Positions 57,172-64,000 of a stretch of DNA of 64,000 bases are shown piece by piece. Origin of the DNA: Mycobacterium kiyosense (GTDB lineage Bacteria; Actinomycetota; Actinomycetes; Mycobacteriales; Mycobacteriaceae); assembly GCA_021654635.1 (NCBI GenBank), contig AP025179.1, positions 62,001 through 126,000 on the forward strand. The letters run 5' to 3'. The notes beneath the pieces were generated by a model that did no database searches, had not been told where the DNA came from, and was given only the letters and a program-made list of their open reading frames with translations. The translations under genes were made by a program, and so were the position numbers. The stretch's first letter is position 1. Every line of letters begins with the position of its first letter.

Positions 57172-57990
57172 TTGAATACTGCCGACCAGATCGATATCCC
57201 ACCCGAGACACGGTTCATCGACGTAGACGGCCACCACGTGCGGGTGTCGGTGCGCCCGGGATCGTCGCAGCGTCCACCGCTGCTGTTGCTCAACGGTCTG
57301 GGAGTCAGCATGGAAGGGTTGCAGCCCTTCGTCGATGCGCTGAGAGCGGAGACAACGGTGATCCGCATCGACGTTCCCGGCATTGGGGAATCACCCGCCC
57401 CGACACTGCCCTACCGTTTGTGCCAGGTAGCCCGATTGACCAGTCACGCGCTGGACGCGCTCGACGTCGATGACGTCGACGTACTCGGGGTGTCCTGGGG
57501 CGGGGCGCTGGCCCAGCAGTTCGCCTTCCAGCACCCGCGCCGCTGCCGGCGACTGATCCTGGTCAGTACCGCGGCGGGCGCACTGATCCCGGGCCGCCTC
57601 CAGGTGGTCCGCGAGATGCTGACCCGGCGCCGCTTCGACGACCCCGAGCACGCCCGCAGTGTCGCTCCAATCATCTACGGCGGCAAAGCCCGTGAGGGAA
57701 CACAAACACCCTCGCTGTTCAACCACATGCGAAGCGGCCGCCGCGGGTTGTTCTACCAACAGCTCGCCGTGCTGGGCTGGACCAGCATCCCGTTCTCGCG
57801 GCTGATCCGCCAGCCTTCGCTGATTCTGACCGGCGACGACGACCCGGTCATCCCTCCGCTGAACGGCAAGCTGTTGAAGGCGCTCATCCCGCACGCCCGA
57901 CTGCACATCTTCCACGACGGCCACCTCGGATTGCTCACCAGCGCCGAGGAATTGGCGCCGATAGTGGAGGACTTCCTGGATCAGCCGTAG
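57172..57990 (+). CDS. Alpha/beta hydrolase, PHA-depolymerase/esterase-like
   Basis: 272 residues from a TTG at 57172 with ribosome-binding site GGAGGAAG. Oxyanion-hole strand LLLLNGLGVSMEG, nucleophile GVSWGG (about residue 110), acid strand LTGDDDPVIPP and catalytic His in FHDGHLGLLT. It resembles intracellular medium-chain-length poly(3-hydroxyalkanoate) depolymerases. First gene of the plus-strand catabolic set that continues to the window end. Confidence 0.85.
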   Translation: MNTADQIDIPPETRFIDVDGHHVRVSVRPGSSQRPPLLLLNGLGVSMEGLQPFVDALRAETTVIRIDVPGIGESPAPTLPYRLCQVARLTSHALDALDVDDVDVLGVSWGGALAQQFAFQHPRRCRRLILVSTAAGALIPGRLQVVREMLTRRRFDDPEHARSVAPIIYGGKAREGTQTPSLFNHMRSGRRGLFYQQLAVLGWTSIPFSRLIRQPSLILTGDDDPVIPPLNGKLLKALIPHARLHIFHDGHLGLLTSAEELAPIVEDFLDQP

Positions 57991-58105
57991 CTACAGGAAA
58001 CCCCCGTTCGGGGTATGGAACTCCTTCCTGCGATGTCTTGTCAGGTCAGCCGGCCCAGCGCAGGCTCAGAGCGTGCCGTGAAACAACCAGTGGGGAGGAG
58101 TTGAC

Positions 58106-59080
58106 TTGAGCCAAGTTCCGCAAATGCAGGAACATACCGTCGAGCTGGTCGTCACCGCGCGCCAGGAGCTTGCCGACGACGTGATCGGCCTAATTCTCGA
58201 GAACCCCTCCGGCGATGAACTCCCGGACTGGAACCCCGGCGCCCACATCGACCTGTTACTGACCGACGAGTTGGTGCGGCAGTACTCGCTGTGCTCGAGC
58301 CCCACCGAGCGGTACCGGTGGAAAGTCGGTGTGCTACTGGACCCGAACGGCCGCGGTGGTTCCAAACACGTGCACCACGAACTGTTGGTGGGCAGTAAGA
58401 TTCGGGTTCGCGGGCCGCGCAACAACTTTGCGCTGGTGCGTGCAACCCGGTATCAGTTCATCGCGGGTGGAATCGGGATCACACCGATCATTCCGATGAT
58501 CGAAGCAGCAGAAGCCGAGGGTGCTGACTGGCACCTGTTATACGGCGGGCGGAGCCGATCATCGATTGCGTTTTCTGCCGAGCTGTCCGAATACGCTGAC
58601 CGGGTGACGATCTGGCCGCAAGATGAGCGCGGCCTGCTCGACCTCGACAGTGTATTGGGCAGCCCACGCGACGACACCCAGGTGTACTGCTGCGGGCCTG
58701 AAGGGTTGCTCAATGCTGTCGAACAGGTCTGTGCGGCTTGGCCGAAAGGGGCACTGCATGTCGAGCGCTTCGCGGCCAAGTCGCCCGTTGTAGGTTCCTC
58801 GGCGACCGCGCTGGACGACTTCGAGGTTGTCTGCCAGCGCTCGGGTGTCACCATCGAGGTCGGGCCCGACGATTCCATCCTGGATTCGTTGCGGGACAAC
58901 GGGATCAGCATGCTCGCCTCATGCATGGAGGGTATCTGCGGGACATGCGAGACCGCGGTCTTGGAGGGCGAGCCCGATCACCGCGACTCGGTACTCAGCG
59001 ATGACGAGAAGGCGGAAAACGATTGCATGATGGTATGTGTTTCACGGTCGCGGTCCCCACGTCTGGTGCTCGACCTGTGA
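58106..59080 (+). CDS. Ferredoxin reductase component with C-terminal plant-type 2Fe-2S domain
   Basis: 324 residues from a TTG. FMN/FAD-binding barrel (VRQYSLCSSPTERYRWKVGV), NAD-binding domain (FIAGGIGITPIIPMIEAAEA) and C-terminal ferredoxin with the Cys motif ASCMEGICGTCETAVLEGEP and the distal Cys in DCMMVCVSRS. This is the electron-transfer component of a two-component Rieske oxygenase (phthalate dioxygenase reductase/VanB type). Its TGA overlaps the GTG of the oxygenase gene. Confidence 0.93.
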   Translation: MSQVPQMQEHTVELVVTARQELADDVIGLILENPSGDELPDWNPGAHIDLLLTDELVRQYSLCSSPTERYRWKVGVLLDPNGRGGSKHVHHELLVGSKIRVRGPRNNFALVRATRYQFIAGGIGITPIIPMIEAAEAEGADWHLLYGGRSRSSIAFSAELSEYADRVTIWPQDERGLLDLDSVLGSPRDDTQVYCCGPEGLLNAVEQVCAAWPKGALHVERFAAKSPVVGSSATALDDFEVVCQRSGVTIEVGPDDSILDSLRDNGISMLASCMEGICGTCETAVLEGEPDHRDSVLSDDEKAENDCMMVCVSRSRSPRLVLDL

Positions 59081-60165
59081 TCCCCAACTACCCGCGCGAC
59101 TGCTGGTACGTAGCCGCCACCGGTGACGAGATCACCCGCGAGCCATTCGGACGGCGCCTGCTGAACATTCCAATTGTGTTGTATCGCTTGAAATCAGGTC
59201 AGGTCGTAGCCCTAGACGATGCGTGTGGACACAGGTCGTAGCCCTAGACGATGCGTGTGGACACCGCGGCTACCCGCTGTCGCGGGGACGGGTCGACGGC
59301 GATCACATCGCCTGCGGCTATCACGGCATCCGCTACGACGCAGCGGGTGTGTGTGTCCAGGTTCCCTCGCAGCCCCGAGCCCCCTACGGGGCCGTGCGTG
59401 CGGCACTACCCGGTGCGTGAAATCGGCCCGTTCGTCTGGATCTGGCTGGGAGAACCCAGACGCGCGCAGAACCGCGCCGTGCCGGCGCTACCGTGGCTGA
59501 CCGAACCCGGCTGGGATACCTCGGGGACGTCGTTGCGAGTCAACGCCAACTACATGCTGGTCCACGAGCACTACCTCGACCTCACACACATCCTGTGGGT
59601 GCATCCCCGGGAAACCCCGCCTGACCTCGCTGCGGTACCCGCGCTCGATGAGATCCGGGTGTCGGAAACCTCGGTCACCTTCGCCCGCGCGATGCCGGTG
59701 GCCCCGTTGGCCGACTGGGAAGCCACCGCCACGTCGCTGCCACGTGACACCGTCTACCGGCGCCGCCATCACGGCACCTTTGTCTCTCCGGCCGTGCTGG
59801 CCGAGGGATGGGACATCTACGGCCCCGGCGACCAAATGTTCCGGCACAGCCGCATTCAGGCTGTCACGCCAGAGACGCCGACCAGCACCCATCTGTTCTG
59901 GCGCTTCGCCCGTGATTACCGCCTCGGCGACGCCGGGGTACGCCAGTATCTGCACACGGTGTTCGAACGCGTCCTGCGGGTCGACGTCGGCGTCCTGGAG
60001 ACAATCGAAGCCAACGTCGGATATCTTGGCTCCACCAATGGATTCCGGGTGTCGGCCGATGCCGGAGTTCTCAAGGTGCGGCGCATTGTCGCATCGCTGA
60101 TCGACCAGGAGAACCCGGCTCTGTCGGCGGCCAACGCGGTGACGGGGCAACCGTGCGCGCCCTGA
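59077..60165 (+). CDS. Rieske non-heme iron oxygenase (VanA-like), with a 32-bp tandem duplication and a frameshift
   Basis: About 351 residues after correction. N-terminal Rieske 2Fe-2S motif Cys50-x-His52...Cys69-x-x-His72 (DACGHRGYPLSRGR, CGYHGIRYD) and mononuclear iron site LVHEHYLDLTH with ligands His and Asp. The frame is disrupted twice: a 32-bp tandem repeat (59200-59231 and 59232-59263) and a G run at 59388-59391. Removing one repeat copy and one G restores a continuous frame. GTG at 59077 overlaps the reductase stop, so the pair is translationally coupled. It probably hydroxylates or demethylates an aromatic or steroid-like substrate. Confidence 0.85.
59200..59263 (+). repeat. 32-bp tandem duplication in the Rieske oxygenase gene
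   Basis: Two perfect copies of a 32-base unit beginning CAGGTCGTAGCCC (59200-59231, 59232-59263). Because 32 is not a multiple of three it breaks the frame inside the Rieske CxH motif. Either a recent mutation or an assembly/sequencing artefact. Confidence 0.92.
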
Positions 60166-60995
60166 CCGAGCTACTGTCACCGCGGCTGCTGGCCGGTACC
60201 GCCGCGTTCGTCACCGGCGGCGGTAGTGGCATCAACCTATCGATCGCACGATCCTTTGCCCAGGTCGGCGCCGACGTTGCGATCTGCGGTCGCACCGAGC
60301 AACGACTGCATGACGCCGCCGAGGAACTGCGGTCATGGGGCGGGCGGGTCTGCACAGCGGTCGCGGATGTGCGCGACCCCGACGCTGTGGCCGCAGCGGT
60401 CACCCATGCCGCCAACGAGATCGGGCCGCTCACCACGGTGGTGGCCGGCGCCGCCGGCAACTTCCTGGCGCCCGCAGAGAGTGTGTCAAGCAATGGATTT
60501 CGAGCTGTTGTCGATATCGATCTGCTCGGCTCCTTTCACACCGCGCATGCCGCGTTCGACCAACTCAAACAGACCCGCGGCAGCGTGCTGTTCATCTCGG
60601 CCGGCCAATCCGACTGCGCGTACCTCTATCAGGCGCATGTGGGGGCTGCCAAGGCCGGCATCGACAGCCTGATGCGCCACCTGGCCGTCGAATGGGGTCC
60701 GCACGGTATCCGCAGCAACTCGATCGTGCCCGGCCCGATCGAGGGAACCGAGGGGATGAAGCGGCTGGCCGCGCAGGTGGGTCGCCAGGCCTGGACCGAC
60801 GGAATCGCGTTAGGCCGCTTCGGAAGCCCCGAAGAAGTGGCCGCGATGGCCGTCGTGCTGGCATCACCGCTGGCGTCGTTCGTGACCGGGGCGCGCATCG
60901 TCGTCGACGGCGGACTTGCGCTGGCGGGCTCAGGAATCGTCAACCGCGCCACAGCCGCTGCCCTGAGCAAGAACGCCGAGCAGGACCAGCTGTGA
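60153..60995 (+). CDS. Short-chain dehydrogenase/reductase, 2,4-dienoyl-CoA-reductase-like
   Basis: 280 residues from a GTG overlapping the oxygenase end. Cofactor motif AAFVTGGGSGINLSIARSFA; NAG-like segment VVAGAAGNFLAPAES; active-site region YLYQAHVGAAKAGIDSLM, in which the Lys is kept and the usual YxxxK Tyr is replaced in the manner of peroxisomal 2,4-dienoyl-CoA reductases. C-terminal TGARIVVDGG. Likely reduces an enoyl/dienoyl or keto intermediate of the same pathway. Confidence 0.88.
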   Translation: MRALTELLSPRLLAGTAAFVTGGGSGINLSIARSFAQVGADVAICGRTEQRLHDAAEELRSWGGRVCTAVADVRDPDAVAAAVTHAANEIGPLTTVVAGAAGNFLAPAESVSSNGFRAVVDIDLLGSFHTAHAAFDQLKQTRGSVLFISAGQSDCAYLYQAHVGAAKAGIDSLMRHLAVEWGPHGIRSNSIVPGPIEGTEGMKRLAAQVGRQAWTDGIALGRFGSPEEVAAMAVVLASPLASFVTGARIVVDGGLALAGSGIVNRATAAALSKNAEQDQL

Positions 60996-61104
60996 TCGCG
61001 CCCGTCGACTCCGACCGATCTGTCCCGGGACACCCCCAACGAGAGATGTGCTTGCCCCAACCGCTGGATCGTCAAGCCTTTTGCCCGGTGGAAACCTAGC
61101 AGCC

Positions 61105-62394
61105 ATGAGCAGCATCGCCGAGCACCCGTCGATCGTCAGCGACCCCGACCTCGACCTGTCTTCTCGATCATTCTGGGCACAGGACTTCGAAGAACGCGAC
61201 AAGGCGTTTTCACGGTTGCGCAGCCAGCCGTCGTTGTCCTATCACCGGCCGTACGAGTCCACCCTGCTACCCCCCGATGAAGACACACCTGGGTTCTGGT
61301 CGGTAACCCGGCACGCCGATTGCCGCTATGTCTCACGCAATCCCAAACTCTTCTGCTCGGGCAAGGGCGTGCTGATGGAAGACATGCCCGAAATCGTCAT
61401 CACCGCCACCGCCTCCTTCCTGGTGATGGACGGTGAACAACACCGCAAGATGCGCGGCATCGTCGAGCAGGCCTTCACCCCCCGCAACGTCCGCAAACTC
61501 AGCGAGTGGGTGACCCAACACGCCCGCGACCGCCTCGACGAAATCATCGACCGCGGCGAAGGCGACTTCTCCGAGGATTACGCCAAATACGTGCCCGGCC
61601 GCATCTTTGCGCATTTCTTCGGGCTCGACCGCGACAGCGAAGAGCAACACGTCGTCATGGAAGCGGCCGAGCGGATGCTGGCCTGGGACGACCCCCGCAT
61701 GGCATTGGGCCGCGACGCCTTGACGACCCACGCCGAGGAATCGGAACGCATTCAAGAGATCGCGCTCAAGCAGGCCGAAAAGCGACTCAAGGATCCCCAG
61801 GATGACCTGATCAGCTGGGTGGTGAACGCGGAGTTCGAAGGTCAACGACTCGACGAGTGGGAGATCGGGGCATTCTTTTCGCTGCTGGGTTCGGCCGCGA
61901 ATGACACCACCCGGCACTCGATTGCCCATGCGGTGCGGCTGTTTTCGCAGTTCCCGGAGCAACGCGCCCTGCTGTTGGAAGACGTGGCCGGCCGGGCAGG
62001 CACCGCCACCGAGGAGATCATCCGCTACGCCAGCCCGGTAATGCACTTCCGGCGCACCGCCACCGAGGACACCCGCATCGGTGACACCGAGGTCAAAGCC
62101 GGCGAGCACCTGGTGATGTGGTACTGCTCGGCCAACCGTGACGCCGCCCACTTCGACGAGCCCGCCAGGTTCGACATCCTGCGCAGTCCGAACGACCACA
62201 TGGGGTTCGGTGCCGGTGGGCCGCACTTCTGCCTGGGCAACGCCCTGGGCCGGCAGATGCTGCGCTCGGTGCTCACCGAAATCTACACGCGCATACCGGA
62301 TATCGAGCTGACCGGCGAGCCGGACTACCAGGTCAACAACTTCATCCACGGTGTGCACTCGTTGCCGGTGCGCTGGACTCCGCCCACCCGCTGA
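61105..62394 (+). CDS. Cytochrome P450
   Basis: 429 residues from ATG 61105 (MSSIAEHPSIVSDPDLD). I-helix LLGSAANDTTRHSIAHAV with acid-alcohol pair, ExxR in EEIIRYASPV, and heme loop GFGAGGPHFCLGNALGRQ with the Cys at about residue 376. The extra residue in FGAGGPHFC (one more than FGxGxHxC) is characteristic of the CYP124/125/142 type sterol-oxidising P450s. It follows the SDR gene by about 110 bases on the same strand. Confidence 0.93.
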   Translation: MSSIAEHPSIVSDPDLDLSSRSFWAQDFEERDKAFSRLRSQPSLSYHRPYESTLLPPDEDTPGFWSVTRHADCRYVSRNPKLFCSGKGVLMEDMPEIVITATASFLVMDGEQHRKMRGIVEQAFTPRNVRKLSEWVTQHARDRLDEIIDRGEGDFSEDYAKYVPGRIFAHFFGLDRDSEEQHVVMEAAERMLAWDDPRMALGRDALTTHAEESERIQEIALKQAEKRLKDPQDDLISWVVNAEFEGQRLDEWEIGAFFSLLGSAANDTTRHSIAHAVRLFSQFPEQRALLLEDVAGRAGTATEEIIRYASPVMHFRRTATEDTRIGDTEVKAGEHLVMWYCSANRDAAHFDEPARFDILRSPNDHMGFGAGGPHFCLGNALGRQMLRSVLTEIYTRIPDIELTGEPDYQVNNFIHGVHSLPVRWTPPTR

Positions 62395-62450
62395 CGCTCG
62401 TCCCCAGAATTCGAAAACCATTGCAGCACTGATCCTTCGAGGAGGAAATT

Positions 62451-62846
62451 ATGTCCTACTACGCCAGCGCCGAGGAGATCTACAAGTATCTAGGGGGCGT
62501 CTTTCGTGCCGCCAATGACACCGAAGTCGGCCCGAAGCTCAAAGCCGCCGATATCGACCTGCAGGTCTACTACACTGATCCCGACGCTGCGATGACGGTG
62601 CGCCTGCGTGAACCGACGATCGAAGTCACCGACGGTGGAGACAATCCCGAAGCCGACGTGAAGCTGTACATGCCCGCTGACATCGGCAACAAGTTCTGGC
62701 GCGGCGAATACAACCTCGGAGTGGGTCTGGCCAAGGGCCAAGTGAAGGCCAAGGGGCCGGTCAACAAGATTCTGAAGTTGGTCCCGTTGACCAAGCCGCT
62801 GTTCCCGGTGTACCGCGAGCTAGTAGCCGAGAAGGACGCCGTCTAG
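62451..62846 (+). CDS. SCP2 sterol-transfer-domain protein
   Basis: 131 residues: SAEEIYKYLGGVFRAANDTE at the N terminus, then AMTVRLREPTIEVTDGGDNP and ADVKLYMPADIGNKFWRGEY, the SCP2 lipid-binding fold, and ending KLVPLTKPLFPVYRELV. Ribosome-binding site GAGGAGG before the ATG. SCP2 proteins shuttle or present sterols and acyl-CoAs to enzymes. Located between the P450 and alcohol dehydrogenase, which suggests a hydrophobic substrate for this operon. Confidence 0.88.
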   Translation: MSYYASAEEIYKYLGGVFRAANDTEVGPKLKAADIDLQVYYTDPDAAMTVRLREPTIEVTDGGDNPEADVKLYMPADIGNKFWRGEYNLGVGLAKGQVKAKGPVNKILKLVPLTKPLFPVYRELVAEKDAV

Positions 62847-62876
62847 CGACGCGGCCGTGACGCGAAGGGAAACCCG

Positions 62877-64000
62877 TTGACTCACACCGCATCGCAGATC
62901 CCGACAGTCGACCGGCCCATTGCACCCCACGCCGCGCGCGCAGCTGTGCTACGGGCCGAAGGTGAACCACTCTCGGTCGAAGACGTGCAGCTGGCCGAAT
63001 TGGCCGAAGACGAAATCCTGGTCCGCGTCGCCGGCGTCGGGGTGTGCCACACCGACATTTCCGCCGCCGAAGGGATGGTGCCGCTGCCGCTGCCGGCGGT
63101 CCTGGGTCACGAGGGAGCCGGCGTCGTCGTCGACGTCGGGTCCGCGGTCACCACCGTGACTGTCGGCGACCACGTCGTGCTGAGCTTCGCCTACTGCGAC
63201 GAGTGCGATACGTGTCGGAACAAGACACCGGCCTACTGCGACCTGTTCGCACCGCTGAACTATTTCGGCGAGCGTCTCGACGGCACCGTCACCCTGCATG
63301 CCGTCGACGAGGACATCCACGGCAATTGGTTCGGTCAGTCATCGTTCGCCAGCCTGGCCATCGCCAGTGCCCGCAACGCGGTCAAGGTTCCCGCCGATTT
63401 ACCGCTGCAGCTACTCGGCCCGCTGGGTTGCGGTCTGCAGACCGGCGCAGGAGCCGTGCTGAACGTGTTGCGGCCGGCAGCCGGGGAGAGCCTGGCGGTG
63501 TTCGGGCTCGGCGCGGTCGGCCTGTCGGCGATCATGGCCGGCAAGGCGGTGGGCTGCGATCCGCTGATTGCCATCGACATCAACGACTCTCGGCTACAGA
63601 CCGCGCGCGAGCTGGGCGCCACACACACCTTCAACCCGACCGCCAGCCAGGATTTGGTCTGGGACGTGATGAACATCGTCTCCACCGGGGTGGACTGCTC
63701 GCTTGATGCGGTCGGCTCCAACACCGTCATCCGCCAAGCACTGGAAATCCTGCGCTCCCCGGGTCACTGCGCAACTGTCGGATTCCACGGCCTGCAGCAC
63801 GACATCACCATCGACCAGGGCCACCTGCTGCTCGGAAGACGGCTCTCGGGCGTCATCGAAGGCGACGCGGACCCGCAGAAATTCCTCCCCGAGCTGATCG
63901 AACTCTATCGAGACGGGAAGTTCCCGTTCGACCGGCTGATCACCACGTTCTCTCTCGACCGGATCAACGAAGCCATCGAGGCGTCCAAGCGTGGCGAGGC
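62877..64000 (+). CDS. Zinc-dependent alcohol dehydrogenase, aryl-alcohol/benzyl-alcohol type, partial at window edge
   Basis: At least 374 residues, running off the window. TTG start at 62877 (THTASQIPTVDRPIAPHA). Catalytic zinc site GVCHTDISAAEG and LGHEGAGVVVDVGS; structural zinc loop YCDECDTCRNKTPAYC; Rossmann motif VFGLGAVGLSAIMAGKAVG; substrate loop NWFGQSSFAS. It resembles mycobacterial AdhB-like and benzyl-alcohol dehydrogenases. It would oxidise the alcohol formed by the P450 or Rieske enzyme. The last few residues lie beyond the window. Confidence 0.92.
   Translation, partial: MTHTASQIPTVDRPIAPHAARAAVLRAEGEPLSVEDVQLAELAEDEILVRVAGVGVCHTDISAAEGMVPLPLPAVLGHEGAGVVVDVGSAVTTVTVGDHVVLSFAYCDECDTCRNKTPAYCDLFAPLNYFGERLDGTVTLHAVDEDIHGNWFGQSSFASLAIASARNAVKVPADLPLQLLGPLGCGLQTGAGAVLNVLRPAAGESLAVFGLGAVGLSAIMAGKAVGCDPLIAIDINDSRLQTARELGATHTFNPTASQDLVWDVMNIVSTGVDCSLDAVGSNTVIRQALEILRSPGHCATVGFHGLQHDITIDQGHLLLGRRLSGVIEGDADPQKFLPELIELYRDGKFPFDRLITTFSLDRINEAIEASKRGE

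Noticed and set aside
61333..62421. Minus-strand open frame over the P450 at 61105
   Set aside because: Antisense shadow; the plus strand has the heme loop and I-helix motifs.
1..64000. CRISPR arrays, tRNA or rRNA genes, prophage structural genes
   Set aside because: None seen by eye; no regularly spaced direct repeats and no conserved tRNA/rRNA segments were recognised.

Overview
The window is from a mycobacterium, probably a non-tuberculous species. The first 14.3 kb match, gene for gene and in the same order, the Rv0043c-Rv0058 block of Mycobacterium tuberculosis: GntR regulator, F420-type oxidoreductase, alpha/beta hydrolase, ino1, PadR regulator, DUF1707 protein, Rv0049, ponA1, Rv0051, DJ-1 protein, rpsF, ssb, rpsR, rplI, dnaB. 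High GC, frequent GTG/TTG starts and many FadD, P450, F420-type and TetR genes fit this. The species cannot be named from the window.

Layout. 0-14.3 kb: conserved core. 14.3-15.6 kb: a break in synteny holding a small unknown gene and fragments of an IS110-type transposase, an alpha/beta hydrolase and a haloalkane dehalogenase. 15.7-22.9 kb: three members of one membrane-protein family, a COX3/COX4-like pair and a TetR gene. The third membrane gene is split by a 2.7-kb IS21-type element with an exact 6-bp target duplication. 22.9-28.0 kb: a four-gene operon (PadR, P450, acyl-CoA ligase-like, aldehyde dehydrogenase) behind a perfect palindrome. 28-47 kb: an unusual cluster in which several gene families occur two to four times: phosphohistidine-swivel (PEP-utilizing) proteins, CrtC/lipocalin-like proteins, phytoene-desaturase-like flavoproteins, F420-type luciferase-fold oxidoreductases and TetR regulators, with a fourth copy of the membrane family. 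47-53 kb: two TetR proteins with tandem DNA-binding domains, an amidohydrolase/decarboxylase, a nitroreductase-like protein, an HXXEE membrane protein, VapBC and RNase HI. 53-57 kb: a P450 remnant, a fatty acyl-AMP ligase and a FadD. 57-64 kb: a catabolic operon (hydrolase, ferredoxin reductase, Rieske oxygenase, SDR, P450, SCP2-like protein, zinc alcohol dehydrogenase) running off the window.

The 28-47 kb cluster is the best candidate for an undescribed system. A 925-residue protein has the ATP-grasp plus swivel layout of PEP synthase or rifampicin phosphotransferase. Two shorter paralogues keep only the middle and swivel parts. They sit beside the CrtC-like and flavoprotein genes, and the two flavoprotein promoter regions share a CATACTG inverted-repeat motif next to TetR genes. 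I infer phosphoryl activation of a hydrophobic or phenolic compound followed by redox modification, but the substrate is unknown.

A caution runs through the annotation. About twenty reading frames, including the essential dnaB, ponA1 and ssb, are broken by single-base changes, mostly in homopolymer runs. One Rieske gene also has a 32-bp tandem duplication. These look like sequencing errors, so gene spans here are given across the frameshifts, and the apparent pseudogenes should be re-checked against raw reads.
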